Source: Chaenocephalus aceratus
Lineage: Eukaryota; Chordata; Actinopteri; Perciformes; Channichthyidae
Reading direction: 5' to 3'
NCBI GenBank assembly: GCA_023974075.1
Contig: CM043808.1
Coordinates: 17,139,072-17,203,071 of the forward strand
Length of the DNA stretch: 64,000 nt
Made by a program: the position numbers and the translations under genes. Of this stretch, positions 23,268 to 35,546 are shown piece by piece. The notes under the pieces were generated by a model, which ran no database searches, had not been told where the DNA came from, and was given only the letters and a program-made list of their open reading frames with translations. Positions within the stretch are counted from its first letter, which is position 1, and every line of letters begins with the position of its first letter.

Positions 23268-24416
23268 TAGGGATGCACGATATTGGTTTTTTGAAACCGA
23301 TACCGATAACTTCCTGCTTCTCAAGACTGATACCGATACCAACATTTTTTTTACGCCACTAATTATTTTAACGCGATTAACACATGTGTATTTTTTTATT
23401 TTAGTTTCGAGTTTAAAATGCCATCTACAAGCTGATGCTGACAGCCCCGCTCTTGCCGCCCGCTTGTGGCAGACCACACTTCCACGCTCACCGGCAGGCA
23501 CCGACTGGCCATCTGGAGGACCGGGAGGGTGTGTGTATGTGTGGCCCGAGCGAGCGAGAGAGAGAGAGACCTTACGTGCATTGTTGTTGTTAGCATCTGG
23601 TGCTAGCTAGCTGCGCTAAAGGATATAAGGAGCTGTTTAAATGAAAACAGAGGAGCGACATTTCGCCACAACTGCGCCGAGCACTTGACTTTATGCAGGA
23701 AGCCAGACAGTGGGACATTGTACGAAAAGTCAGCACGGATAGTGCGCAACATGATTGCAGCGTCCAGGCAGCTCCGGTTCGAGCATATGCCTTGAGTTGC
23801 AAAACTGGCAAACTTCTTGCCTTTTTCAAAAGCCTCGTCGATAGATAAAAGCCCCGGTGCCTTGGCAGCTGGCTTTGGATTTGCCGCTAGTTTAGCAGCG
23901 CAGGCGTCTTCGTACGCTTTTAACACACCATCGTAGCGATGGCGATGTTTCAGGTGACTGATCAGGTTCGAAGTATTGTAGCTCGTTGCCTTTTTCCCTC
24001 CTCGTGGAACTTCTGCATTACATTTGTTACAAATAGCAAGCGAACTTTCCAACTCTGAAACTTTGAAATAGTCCCATACCACCGACGACATGTTTGTTTA
24101 CTGTCCTGGCTTCACGGCCGCACACCATTTACGTCACAGCCAGGCATGAGTTAGGGAGCGCAGGATTTGTGAAGAACTCCCCTCTTCCTAAACCACTAAT
24201 ACCACAGTACTGGCAAAACGGGAGGAGCCGAGTGAAAAACAAGCGCCCCTCATCCCAATCCACCCACACCGCAGTATTTTTTTCTTTTTTTGTACCCAAA
24301 AAATATATTGTATATTATCGGGGCTATTAATACTTGTATCGGGTTTATCGGGATGACGTCATAATTCCTAATATCGGACCGATAATTATCGGGCCGATAA
24401 TTATCGTGCATCCCTA
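23268..24416 (-). mobile_element. Nonautonomous hAT element with tatcgg repeats, copy 2
   Basis: 1149-bp element with 15-bp inverted ends TAGGGATGCACGATA and TATCGTGCATCCCTA and a perfect target duplication CTTTTTAT (23260-23267 and 24417-24424). It has subterminal ccgata repeats. The BED frame is on the minus strand. It is longer than the copy at 19017 and opposite to it in orientation. Its 23440-23570 part contains gactggccatctggaggacc, also seen near 60304, so a third sequence may be mixed in. Confidence 0.95.
23603..24091 (-). pseudogene. BED zinc-finger protein fragment of a hAT element
   Basis: A 162-codon frame opening MSSVVWDYFKVSELESSLAI. The BED motif is intact: CNKC pair (C-x2-C), the conserved VPRGGK loop, and HLKHRH. 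An Ala/Lys/Pro linker (AAKLAANPKPAAKAPGLL) and an IDEAFEKGKKFASF segment follow, as in the N-termini of hAT transposases. The remaining 65 or so codons show no RNase H-like catalytic region and may be out-of-frame read-through. It could still encode a DNA-binding-only protein. Confidence 0.75.
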
Positions 24417-24505
24417 CTTTTTATATATGCCCACTCTCTCGGTGTATGTCTTGGCTTTCTTCATCTCTTAATCTGTCTCCTCTACCTCTATCTTTCAGTC
24501 TAGGC

Positions 24506-25386
24506 CCGGGGGCATGTATTTTTTTTAATTTACTTGTAGTACTGATACCGTCCACTAGACTCCTAGTTACATCGTGATCTGCGTACATGATTTCGTTCGG
24601 CAGCCAAAATACCGCAAAATAATCTGTGACGCGTTTGTGTATATTGTGTTTGTTTCCCGGGGAAACACTCACAAGAAACACCGGCTGTTGTTATGCCTTC
24701 TTTGACGTTAAGTTACCGCTTGTAATTATGCCTTTACAAGCTTATAAGTTGTATTTATCATCTGAATTTGGCGAAACAAGTTTATTATTCTAAAAACCAA
24801 GACTTTGTTTATTTGAAATCAGATGAAAACAAACTGTCACGGACCTTGCCGTGTTATCTATGATTACTATACGCTTTACATTCATAATTTCAGCGGGAGG
24901 GGGGGCGGCGCTGAGGAACAGCAGGTGTCTGTGTTGACATTCCCCTTATTGTGGAATAAGGGGAATGCAGAGACAGGCTACAAGTGTCTTAGGTTCAAGT
25001 TAGACAACTAATGTCTGGGTTAGTGTTCATGACTTCATGTTTATGTCATCTTAATGATTAGTCTTAATGCACACACATTTTCCGTGCTTTCCAATAGTTT
25101 AAAAATAGTTTTGTTCCACTGTTAAATAACCTGTTCAATACAAACATGCCACTTGCAAAAATTAAATAACATTTATGTGAACTGATATTTGTTTAGTGAG
25201 CTTATTAGAGGATCTTCCCTGAAAGATTGTAAAATGTCAATAAAGATGTCAGACTTAGTATATTTGTTAATAATTACATACAATACATGGAATTTGTGTG
25301 TGTGTGTTCCAAGTGAATCTGCGGGCCCCTGGTGGCCAGTACATCAATTATGTGGCCCCCACCACCATCCAAGTTGCCCATCCCTG
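24506..25386. mobile_element. Charlie-like hAT nonautonomous element, copy A
   Basis: The right end reads inverse CAGGGATGGGCAACTTGG and is followed by GTCTAGAG (25387-25394). The left flank GTCTAGGC (24498-24505) differs at two bases, so the duplication is probable. A target of nTCTAGAn is typical of Charlie-group hATs. 24720-25180 and 25230-25386 match 49467-49920 and 48036-48195 inversely (copy B). A hairpin at 24938-24967 is shared by both copies. No coding frame recognised. Confidence 0.7.
24938..24967. repeat. Conserved hairpin in the Charlie-like element
   Basis: cattccccttatt, a 4-base loop (gtgg), then aataaggggaatg. The equivalent in copy B is 49661-49690 with a slightly longer loop. 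Confidence 0.7.
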
Positions 25387-25939
25387 GTCTAGAGGATTCC
25401 AGCCATCACACCTTGGCTTGTAGCTTGACTGGCATTCGACGTATTTCAATAGAGTCTGTGCACAAAAAAAAGCTTTCACAATCTGGTCTTGTTGAGGTAG
25501 TTCCATTGTGCCAAATCAGTCCCACATTAGAGCTTGAACCTCGTAGATCAGGCTGAGCTGCATTCCTATTGTTCAGGTGGTTCACTTTGATGAAAGGGTA
25601 TTGTACTTGTTGTGCTTTCAGCTGTCAATAAAATACAGTGTCTTGAATAGTGCTGGCCTTTGGAGAGCTTTGGTAGCAAAGTGGTTCCACATTATTGCTA
25701 CACCACAGTTTCAATTCCTGTTTTGGGAACTTTGTTGCATGTAGTAATCGCTACACTTTCAAATTAAAATGAAATTGCCCCCAACAAAATATCAATACAA
25801 TTATTTTAAGACCGGTTTTTCGAGATATTGCTAGTGAAAGCAGTTAGGTTAGGTTGTTAGGAGACAGGATACTAACAAGTAAGCTGAGGGCATTTACTTT
25901 AATGCCTCGATATCCCCCAGAGTACAACTGTGTCCAGAA

Positions 25940-27101
25940 TAGGGGTGTTGAAAATAATCGTTTCTACGATGCATTGTGATGCGGACGTGGACGATTCGGT
26001 ATCGATGCAGTGACGGAAGATAATCGGTTATAGCGTAGTAACGTTGCTTCCTGATTTTCCGGCCGCGGCTTTACTATAACGTTTTCACTTTAATATCAAA
26101 TCGGTCGGTGACGCAGAGATCAGGGAACAGACGTGACAGCGGCACAGCGGCACAGCAACACCAAACACGGAGCAGTCTGCTTTATCCACCAACACAACAC
26201 CACCAGTCCAGAACCAACAGCAGAAGGACCCGCTCTGAATCACTCCGTGTCGCTGCGGCTCAGAGACACAGGGTCAGGGATTTATGTTTTTCAAAAATAA
26301 TCGCGTTACAATCATGTCAGGTTTTTGGTGGATTTAATTAAGTCTTGGATTGCAAAGTATGAATGTCCTCTAGCAATTTTCAGACGATATATACGTGTGT
26401 AAAGTTTGTGAAGGCAGGAGGAAAAAAGCTTCCGCGATCACCGTCTCCTCTCCGTTCTTCCAAACCCCGCCCCCTCCCTGAAAATAATCAGTGACAAGCT
26501 GATAGTGACCCGATAGAAACTTTATTATTCACTTAATCACTGAGATATAATGAAGCTAATTTAATCTCATACATTCATGGGATTTATATAACAGTAAGAC
26601 AGAGAATGTAAGTGTGCACCCACATGCAGTATTTTTGTATATGCTATTGTAAATACTCCTGTTGTCTGCTGTGTTCAGACTCAAGTCCTGTGTGTGATGC
26701 CACATTCAGGACCTTCAGTGTCCTTTTTTTAACAGAAGACCGTTGCTAGAAGCTGCAGCTAGACTGCAGAAGCATTAGCTTTTTGTTTTTGAGGATGGAA
26801 CAACTTCACACACAAATATAGGGAGGCTAGACCTATACAATTCATTTATTTTGGTTTATAAATTAATGTCAAGACATTTATGTTATTGATTTCTGAAGCA
26901 CTTTCTAAATAATAAAAAGAGAGTTCATATGTATTTACTGCATGTATGCATTGATGAAAAATAAGCCATGTGCAGTAATATAGAAAATTGAGGATGCAAC
27001 GCATTGGTATGAATCGTGATGCATCGGGATATCGAATTGAATCGAATCGTTGAAAGGATAATCGAATCGAATCGTGAGACCAGTGAAGATGCACAGCCCT
27101 A
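25940..27101. mobile_element. Nonautonomous hAT element with aatcga repeats
   Basis: 1162-bp element starting TAGGGGTGTTGAAAATAATC and ending gatgcacagcccta, with a perfect target duplication GTCCAGAA (25932-25939 and 27102-27109). The right subterminal region has reiterated aatcgaatcg units, and the left has atcgtt / gatgcattgtgatgcgg. The ends are imperfect inverted repeats. A 26108-26341 open frame is Arg/Gln/Ser-rich and not a BED finger as far as I can see. Confidence 0.9.
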
Positions 27102-27109
27102 GTCCAGAA

Positions 27110-27725
27110 GCATCATATTTTCCGGTTTTTGTCCGTCCCATAGATTCAGAGAACAGGATATCTAGGGAATGCCTTGAGGGAATTTCCTTTGAATTTGGTA
27201 CGGATGTCCACTGGGACTCATGGATATACTGATTATATTTTGGTCGACAAAGGTCAAGGTCACTCTGACCTCTTAAATCATGTTTTACTACAATTCAAGT
27301 ATTTTAGTTTAACATGATATTCTGCTAAATATGTGAGGCTTCATATCCCTGGCCAAAAGCTTTGTTTATGTATTTCAGGGTAAGCTTGAGATCTATGTGT
27401 TCATGTTAGTATTTTGCTGCATCATTCTTTAATATAGCTAGACTTGATAATTTGAGGAATAATCTTTTTGTTACACACTAAAATGTCATACCTTGGCCCA
27501 CTGACAGGGGACATTCCAGTCCTGTAAGGGCATTTTTCTAGTTGTAAGTCTATATATAAATGAGCTTGGTGTAAAGTTTGTGTATACGAGTGTCTCGGTG
27601 AAGTTGTTCAGTCGAAAGCAACACATTACCACCAGATTCATTGTAGGCTTTACTTTACCTTCCGATGCCTGCAAGGTACAGACAGGAAACAACAGGCCGA
27701 TCAACCTGTGACAGGAAACAGTAGT
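27110..27725. other. Intronic noncoding stretch
   Basis: No gene or element end recognised. It may include the start of the LINE, whose 5' end I cannot place. Confidence 0.45.
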
Positions 27726-28007
27726 CCAATTGCTCCCCTTTTTTCTGCAATGGTGCAGAAGTAATATTCCTGCTGCAGGAATTATATCTGCAGTGGCTAA
27801 GCTCTCTCGAAGCAATAGCAGGGATATTAAGAGTAAACCTAACTTTTCTGTTTATTTCAGGACAATGTGCTGTGATACCCAGTATTTTACTGTAGGTCAG
27901 ACAAATATATCAGCTCGGTTCAAGCTAACAAATATTTGGAATTACTTTTTCAGATAATCGACTTTACACAGTCGATTATCAGCATCTTTGATATAGACAG
28001 ATCAAAG

Positions 28008-29240
28008 ATGGCTGATGGTGTGTGTCGTGGCTCGGTAGCTCCTGATTCAAACCACCGGCCTCGATTAAAACCTACAATATACAAGACTGTTGACGGCCTA
28101 GTTATTGTAGAGGATGAGTTACTCAACTTCCTGGCGGTTAAAATTAAAACTATGACGAGCCAGGACGAGCTAGTCCTTGTAGCCTCTAACACCTTTGATT
28201 CCGAATGGATTCGAGACTTCTAAAAAGACGTTGTTTGAACTCTGTCCTGAAACCAAGCAGCGGTGTGTGGCCTTTAAAGGCAACCAGAAGAATGCAAACA
28301 ATATCAAAAGCTGCCTAAAAGTGCTAAATGAATGCGGTCAAAACATCCCCCGTTTTGTCTCCCACTACCTGGATGAGCTGCCACGTTTAACAACCTGGAT
28401 GTGTCCAACCTGCTGAGCAAGATGGAGCGACTGCACAGCGAGGTTTGCGCATTAAGACACGTAGTGGAAGTTCAGGCAGATATCGGTGAGGACCTGCGTG
28501 CTGTGGCTGCGACCATGGACAGCAGAGTTGCTGCCGTAGAACGCCAGTTGGAGCCGAGTCATGGTGGAGGACTGGCTGTACCAAGTGACGCTGAAACTAC
28601 CTGTGGGAGCGCTCAGGGTGATGGCCAGGATGGTGCGGTGTCGGTGAAGGATGCGAGCCCCCCCGGCTCTTCTACTGATGTACATGCCAACTGTGTTGAC
28701 CCGGTTGCTGCGTCAGGGACCGTGAGTGCCTGTGTGAGCCCTGGAGGAACTGCGGTAAATTCGCAGGTATGGAGTCAAGTTGTGAAACAGGGCCGAGGTC
28801 GGAGGAATAGGGCCGAGGGCCAGTCTGCCTTCTCTAAACAGCTTGTTGGGAAACCTGAACGGAGGATGCCTAAGCCTATTGTTGGCACTGCTGCACAAGG
28901 GAATATAAAAGTGATCCGTACGAAGTTGGTGAGTGTTTTTGCTACCAAATTCTCGCCAGACCTTGACGCTGAGACACTGTCCGAATATCTAAATGAACAA
29001 CTCGGCCGTGATGTTAACTGTCACCGTATTGACACTGCGAGCAGCAGATATAGCTCGTTTAAAGTGTGTGCTGAGTGCAATGAAGTTGCGGAGATGTTTA
29101 ACCCAGAACTCTGGCCTGAAGGCTCAGTTGTGAGGCGATACTATGAACCACGTAAAGCGGAGGTGATAGGGGCTAGCAGAGCTAGACCTTTTGCTGGTGC
29201 GAGGGTACTGAATGGGGCTACGGCTGAGCTGCTTAGCTAA
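28008..29240 (+). pseudogene. LINE ORF1 protein, frameshifted
   Basis: Starts MADGVCRGSVAPDSNHRPRL at 28008; an upstream in-frame Met at 27936 is less likely. A one-base insertion near 28211 and another shift near 28392 break the frame, after which 28401-29240 is open. A coiled-coil-like segment (LLSKMERLHSEVCALRHVVE onward) and a Gly/Ser-rich linker lead to a C-terminal domain with SSFKVCAECNEVAEMF and PELWPEGSVVRRYYEPRK, a motif I associate with ORF1 proteins of CR1/Jockey-like elements. Such proteins bind RNA. Not functional as it stands. Confidence 0.7.
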
Positions 29241-31215
29241 ACGTTATGCGGGTTGGATCATTTAACTGTCGCGGGCTGCGCCTGGGCAACAGCGCTGCTG
29301 ATAGATCCGACGTGTAGTGGTGGACAACTTGCTACAAAAATGTGACATTTTATGCTTGCAAGAAACTTTCTTACCAAAGCAGGACTTGGGAAAGTTGAAC
29401 TCTCTTAATGACAATTTTCACGTGGCTGGTGAGTCCACTACTGACCTATCTCTGGGAATAGTGTATTGCTGTACAGATCAAAATGAATAACAAGGAGTTT
29501 AGCATTCTCAATGTATATACACCATATGAGTCACAGCATAATGAAGATGAATATCTGAACAGACTTGCTTTTATACATTCTTTTATTGTTGATAATCATT
29601 CCTCCAGTGTTTATGTAGTGGGTGATATGAATGCTGACATATCAGACAAAAGGTCCTTGTTTGCTAAGCATATGCTACAGTTTTGTGATGATAACAATCT
29701 TATATTATCAAGCCAAATACTTCTGCCTACAGATAGCTATTCATATATAAGCGAGGCCTGGCATACAACTTCATGGCTTGACCATTGCATAAGCACTGCT
29801 AATGCCCATGACATTGTAAGATCAATTGAGATTGTGTATGAGGCATCAATGTCAGATCACATTCCTTTTATAATGTCACTAGATTATGATAGTCTCCCTG
29901 AGATGTCTCAGGAGGTTACAAATGCCTGTACCACTAAAGTGGACTGGTCCAAGCTCACAGATGAGGATAGGCTATTGTACTATGGGAGAACTGATGTCCT
30001 ATTGAGTGATGTATATCTACCCAAAGTGGCAACTCTGTGTGTTGATGTGGGTTGTAATGAAAGCTCTCACCGTGAAGACCTCTGTAACATGTATGATTGT
30101 TTTGTGGGAGCTGTATGGGAGGCCAGTAGACCGTGCTGTACCTACTCTAGGAAGAGACACAACGTCAAGCCAGGGTGGAATAAACATGTGGCTGATCAAT
30201 ACGCTGAAGCCAAGAATGCTTTTGGGGCCTGGGTCCGGGCAGGAAGGCCCAGAGAGGGTCCTGTCCTGGATCTCAAAAAGCGTACACATGCTAGATATAA
30301 ATATGCAGTTCGTTATGTCAACACACATACAGAAACATTGAGAGCGGACTCTATGGCTGAAAAGCTCCTTCATAATGATGTGACTGGCTTCTGGAAGGAG
30401 GTGAGAGCTCTGAACAGGGCCAGTACGTCGTTACCGTGTACCATAGAGGGAGGATCTGGAGCCCATAACATAGCCGAGTTGTGGAGGCAACATTACTCTA
30501 CTATACTTAATTGTGTTAAAAGTGACCCCTACAAAGTTGGTAATGTTGTGAAAAGTGACGCAGTGGGAATCACAGCTAAAGAGGTTTATGGAGCAATTGC
30601 ACAGCTAGCTGATAACAAAGCATGCGGCTCTGACCGAATCACTGCAGAGCACCTTAAACTGGCAAGCCCGAAGGTTGCAGTTCTTCTTGCCATTTGTTTT
30701 ACCGGACTCATGGTATGTTGCCAGACTCCATGTTGACTGTTACTTTGGTCCCTGTCATTAAGGACAAAGCGGGCAAGGTAGGGAGCTTGGATAACTATAG
30801 ACCAATTGCTCTAGCCAGTGTGTTATCCAAAGTCCTGGAAAGAATTTTTTTTAGATAGACTATGTTCTTATTTATGTACCTCAGATAACCAGTTTGGCTT
30901 CAAGGCTAAGCATGGTACTGAGCTATGCATCTATGCTTTGAAGGAAATGGTAGAAACATATAGAAGACAGAATTCCACTGTTCTGATTGGTTTCATTGAT
31001 GCCTCTAAGGCTTTTGACCGAGTTAGCCATCATAAACTGTTTTTAAAATTGAGACAAAGAGGTGTGCCTAACAGTATAATTAGGATCCTGGCTTATTGGT
31101 ATGACAACCAGAGCATGCGGATCAAATAGGGGAATGCAGTCTCGGTGCCATTTGGTGTTGGTAATGGAGTCCGCCAGGGGGGGCTCCTCTCACCATGCCT
31201 TTTTAATATCTATAT

Positions 31216-32199
31216 TAGTGCTGTAGCGACGCGTCACTACACACACGTGGATGTGTAAACAAAGCAACAAGCAGTTCGCAATCGCACTTCAAACACAATG
31301 GAGACTGAAACGGCTACCACCTCCTCCTCACAGGATTGCGCACGAAGCCCTCAAACGAAAACATCTCGCCCTAGGTCTTCAAAAGCATGGGAATATTTTA
31401 AAGTTAGTCCAAAACGCAAAGATATTGTCATTTGCAGTCTTTGCCAAATGGAGTTGGCATATCACACAAGCACAACGGCTATGTTAGAACATTTAAAGCG
31501 GCAGCTAGCTGTGGTGGCTACCATTAGCAGCTAGCATTTGCTTTCCGATCTTTACATAAAAATGGAATTATGGATTATAAATTCAATCATTTTTTTATAC
31601 ATAGACGTTAAAAACCTATGGATTAACCGATTCAGCCGCGTTTTTTTCTCATTTGAATGCCATTGAACACGTCTTTTGATCAGATTGACAGCTACGGTGG
31701 TGAGACGATCTCCCTAGAAGCTCTGTAAAGGTACGTGTTGTGATTACTGTATTTGCTTCCCCTGTCGCGAGTCCGGATCACTCAGTGATGATACTATATA
31801 CCTACATAATCTGTGGAGTCACAGCTTTAATCGGATATCTTGTATGTGCAGCTACGATGAGTAATAAGGGTACTTTTATCTTGAGTTCTGTGCCAATGTC
31901 CGTTAGCATTTTTCACTCATGGGTCATTTAGATGCTTCTTATGAGACTTGTGTTTTGTTTTGGTAAACATGGTTTGTATCGTCAGTTAGCTGAGATTATT
32001 GCCGTTAATCTGGTATAACACATTAATAGTTTGTTAAATATTAAGATCCCCTGAGACACAGTATCGTGAAAAAAAAGAAGTTTACATTACGTTTTTTATG
32101 AATTGAACAACAGAAAAATAATCGTTAGATTAGTCGACTAATCGATCAAATAATCTCCCGATTAATCGTTTTCGAAATAATCGTTTCCCCCCAGCACTA
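31216..32199 (+). mobile_element. Nonautonomous hAT element inserted in the LINE RT
   Basis: 984-bp element with short inverted ends tagtgctg and cagcacta and a perfect duplication ATCTATAT (31208-31215 and 32200-32207). The right subterminal region has repeated aatcg / cgatta units. It carries a BED-finger frame but no catalytic domain. The LINE reading frame continues directly across the duplicated target, so the insertion was clean. Confidence 0.93.
31298..31534 (+). pseudogene. BED zinc-finger remnant in the LINE-inserted hAT
   Basis: A 78-codon frame: a Ser/Thr-rich leader, then SSKAWEYFKVSPKRKDIVIC, SLCQMELAYHTSTTAM and LEHLKR. The aromatic segment and CSLC pair are intact, but the sequence breaks off right after HLKRQ, before the last His of the BED finger, so the finger is incomplete. 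The following sequence is non-transposase filler up to the right terminus. Confidence 0.75.
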
Positions 32200-33025
32200 A
32201 TCTATATGAAGGATCTATCAGATGATTTAAGTGTCTGTAAAACAGGGTGTGTGATTGGTCATGTGATTGTAAACCATCTTATGTATGCCGTTGATCTGGC
32301 AATTGTTTCTCCTAGCAGTGCTGGTTTTCAACAGTTGCTAAATGTTTGTTCTGATTACGGAGTCAAATTTGACGTTAAATACAATGCTAGGAAGAGCGCT
32401 GTAATGATCTGCAGAGCAAAAGGGGATAAGAACCTTTGTTTTCCAACATTCTACCTATCAGGACAGACCGCTGTCTGTTTGCTGTAACACTAAGTATCTG
32501 GGACACATCATCACAGATGAAATGGCTGATGATGATGACATGTATAGACAGCGGCGTGTCTTATATATACAAGCCAACATGTTGGCTAGAAAATTCTCTT
32601 GGTGATCAGATAAGGTTAAGGTGAACCTCTTTAGAGCTTATTGCACTCCTCTCTATACTGCCCCCTTGTGGTTCAAGTATAAGAAGGCGAGCCTCCGGAA
32701 GCTCCAGGTTGCATAATGACTTTTTTTTTGCGTATACTGCTTAGAAAACCAAGGTGGTGCAGTGCAAGTGAAATGTTCTGTAATGCACGAGTCAACACGT
32801 TCCATGCTCTCTTGAGAAATCTAATGTACAAATTCATCTGTCGATTGAATGTTTCTCATAACTCTGTCATTATGCTGCGGTCAAATCCGTGTTTCAGTGC
32901 TGCTGTACGATACCAGTCACCTCTGTGGAAACATTGGTATAACTGCCTTTTTTTATTTATATTTGAGTGTTGTATGTCTTGTAATAATGGACCAAGAGTC
33001 TCTTTAAATAAAGATGATGATGATG

Positions 33026-33538
33026 ACACAGTAAGAAGCTACTTCTTCCCTTTTTAGTTTTAAGCATTGATTCTTATCTTTAGCTGTAGTTCTTTACAAA
33101 TGAACTTCCCAATGTGACACCATATATGCTGCGATGAGAAAATAAAGGGAATCCAAAAGCAGTGTTCAAGTTCAGTCAATACATTAAGGTTTGGAAAATT
33201 ACCAACTTGAAAATGAGCAGTAGGGTGTATTTCACGCTGGAATGTGTCCAAGGACAGAGCAGGAGGCTGTTAGAGCGTCTCAGCCTGGATGCTAGAGTGA
33301 TGCTGCTGATGACAAGGTCTTTCACATCACATCTGGAGGTGACAGAGATTCTCTCTACAACAATTCATATCGGAAGTGTGCATTTGAGACCTCCTCTTAG
33401 AGCAAGGTATCATATTTAAGTCAATGAGTCGCTAGCCCCTCCTGTTTTACATTTCCCGTGCTCCATTAGAAGATGTCCTAGATAGATTTCCTCTTCTTTA
33501 CAAATTCAAATATGTATGATTTGTTTTTATTATATACA
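33026..33538. other. Intronic noncoding stretch
   Basis: No gene or element end recognised. Confidence 0.5.
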
Positions 33539-33546
33539 GTGTTTAT

Positions 33547-34520
33547 TAGGGGTGTAACGGTTCACAGAAGTCACGGTTCGGTTCGTACCTCGGTTTGGAG
33601 GTCACGGTTCGGTACGATTCGGTACAACAACAAAAAAGCAAAGAAAAGTCCCAAATGCATAATTCCAGGTTTGTTGTTATTTATGTTTGAACAGTAGTGC
33701 AAGTTTCAGTTTAAAAATAAAGAACTCTGACATTTTGAATAATTAACTGTATTAAACAGTTAAAAACAAACCATACACAGTACACTCAGATGGCCATATC
33801 ATCTATAATGGCTGATGTCAAACAAAAATGTTTCATCAAGCTGTAAAACTAAAAAGGATGTCTTGAAAATATTACATCATATATAATAAGAAAGTGTTTC
33901 AAGAGCGCAAAGTCGTTGAAAAACATATGCCAAAAGCTTCCGTTATTTATTTTTGGTCTCTCGGCTCTCATGTCTATTGGCTTCTTAAAAACAGCGGGGA
34001 TCAGCTGTTGAACTGCTGTTGTCTTTTGCCGGGCTCCGGTGATTGGCAAATCTGGGTGATGCCTTCTGATATGATTTAGCATGTTTGGCGTGTGTTACCA
34101 TTAGCATACCGCACCGCTGTAGAACAACGCCGACACACCGTCCTCGTCCGATCCACCACTCGCACACTTTATCGTTGTTGTAGTCCACAGGGAACCCGAA
34201 ATGTTCCCACACAGCTGATTTAAAAGAAGCAGGTGGGTTCTAGCTCCTGTGTGTTATCTGAAATCGCCATACTAACTTTTCTTCTTCTTGTATTTTGTTC
34301 GTTTTGTTGTTGTGTTTCTTCTTGTTCTTCATTTGTTGTTTAAGGGCGGCTGACAAACAGCTTTTAGGCTCAATACCGCCCCCTGGATTATATATAGTGT
34401 AGTGGATGCTGCCCTGAATTACTTTTTTCCCACTCGTATAAAAAAAGGCGTATTCGCCGTGTGACTGCATGTGACGAACCGTGACGGTACGGGACGAATA
34501 CGGATACCGTTACACCCCTA
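33547..34520 (-). mobile_element. Nonautonomous hAT element, copy 2 (TAGGGGTGTAACGGT ends)
   Basis: 974-bp sister of the 14918 element in reverse orientation, flanked by the perfect duplication GTGTTTAT (33539-33546 and 34521-34528). It has the same acggttcgg subterminal units. On the minus strand it keeps the same decayed BED exon (WEHFGFPVDYNNDK and MLNHIRRHHPDLPITGARQK, about 33930-34215). It is nearly the same length as copy 1, so the internal deletion predates both insertions. Confidence 0.95.
33930..34215 (-). pseudogene. Decayed BED zinc-finger exon, second copy
   Basis: On the minus strand MWEHFGFPVDYNNDKVCEWW starts the finger in one frame and MLNHIRRHHPDLPITGARQK ends it in another, with a frame break between, as in copy 1. 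The Cys pair is lost in both copies. This suggests the shared ancestor of the two copies already carried a broken finger. Confidence 0.65.
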
Positions 34521-34916
34521 GTGTTTATATGTATCTTCCTAATCTTTTCAAAAATGCCTCTCTAGCTCTCTTCACTTTTTTCCCCTTTGTAACGCTTTCT
34601 CATTAACTGCAATTTTCCACTCTAGATGTTCTTTATTGTAAAAACAGCAGGAGTTCTAAAAAGCATCACAGAAAGGGCGTGTCACCACCACGATACTGTC
34701 TCAACTCACGCTGTCATCATGAAACTGTCTGCACACGAGTGGAAGAGTGCAATCGGTAAAAAAGGACACCAGTTTTCTAGTTGGAAAACCTGACTCAATC
34801 TATATTCTTCACAGCTCAGTGGAGACTTTAAATTGAACCCTTACACAGTTAGGTTATTTGTTTTATGCTGTGATATACTGACATGCATAGTGTGGAATTA
34901 CTGATACTGTATATAC

Positions 34917-35546
34917 AAGGGATGCCAGCGATTATTCCATTATTCGAATATTCGCTACAGTCTCCATAATCGAATATTATTTTTAAAAATCGATTTTATT
35001 TATATATATTTTTTTTTTATTATTTATGTTTTTTTTGTTTTTTTGGCTTAGTTTCAACCAAAATATATATAAATATATATATGCTAATAATAGTAATAGT
35101 ATTAATAATTGTAAATGGTCATTGGTCACACCACCAGTTTGTTTTACTGTAAACTTGGAGGAAGCCTGCGTGCAGAGCAGACTGCTGCTGCAGCACGCTA
35201 CACACCGACCCCGCCCCCCCCTCTCCCTCACACGTGCGACTAAAGATGAACAAAGCAGCAGGTAAAAAGAGTTCCTCCTCGTGGAACTACTTCGAACTTA
35301 CAAGTCCAAAGGAAGTTAAATGCAAGCTCTGCGAAAAGACGTTGGTCTATCACAGCTCAACCTCAACAATACGTTCGCATTTGAGTGCGAAGCACACCAA
35401 AGAGGTTACAGAGAAAGACGCAGCACAGCCGGCCATTACCAACTTCACTTCAAGGCCACGTCGTTGTGATGACATGCTTGTCGATTATTATTCTCCAGGG
35501 CTGCCGAATAATCGATTTTTATCATGGTCAGTTTCTGGCAACCCTA
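34917..35546 (+). mobile_element. Nonautonomous hAT element with attcgaata repeats
   Basis: 630-bp element starting AAGGGATGCCAGCGATTA and ending ctggcaaccctA, with a perfect palindromic duplication GTATATAC (34909-34916 and 35547-35554). Subterminal units are attcgaata on the left and cgaataatcg on the right. It contains an intact-looking BED finger close to the right end and nothing of the catalytic region. Confidence 0.92.

Larger units (their letters stand above)
29246..33000 (+). pseudogene. LINE ORF2 (endonuclease-reverse transcriptase), broken
   Basis: Begins MRVGSFNCRGLRLGN, the start of an APE-type endonuclease, then frameshifts near 29310. The segment from 29483 has VYVVGDMNADIS and SMSDHIPFIMSL, endonuclease metal-site motifs. 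The RT follows: NKACGSDRITAEHLKL, a frameshift near 30708, LDNYRPIALASVLSKVLER, a frameshift near 30844, then FIDASKAFDRVSHHKLFLKL and GNGVRQGGLLSPCLFN. After the hAT the RT resumes with the catalytic box changed to YAVD (32284-32295) in place of YADD. The C-terminal part continues in shifting frames to about 32930. It is certainly inactive. Confidence 0.85.
28008..33025 (+). mobile_element. Non-LTR retrotransposon (CR1/Jockey-type LINE), degenerate, with hAT insertion
   Basis: Holds an ORF1-like region, an APE-type endonuclease and a reverse transcriptase in the expected order, all on the plus strand, then a short 3' end taaataaagatgatgatgat. The body is broken by several frameshifts, an in-frame stop (31127-31129), internal loss in the endonuclease, and a hAT insertion (31216-32199). 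The GAT-repeat tail and two-ORF layout fit the CR1/L2/Rex1/Jockey group; the exact clade is not assigned. The 5' end may lie upstream of 28008. Confidence 0.85.

Noticed and set aside
28452..30373. Minus-strand and alternate plus-strand frames over the LINE
   Set aside because: The recognisable endonuclease and RT motifs lie in the other frames.
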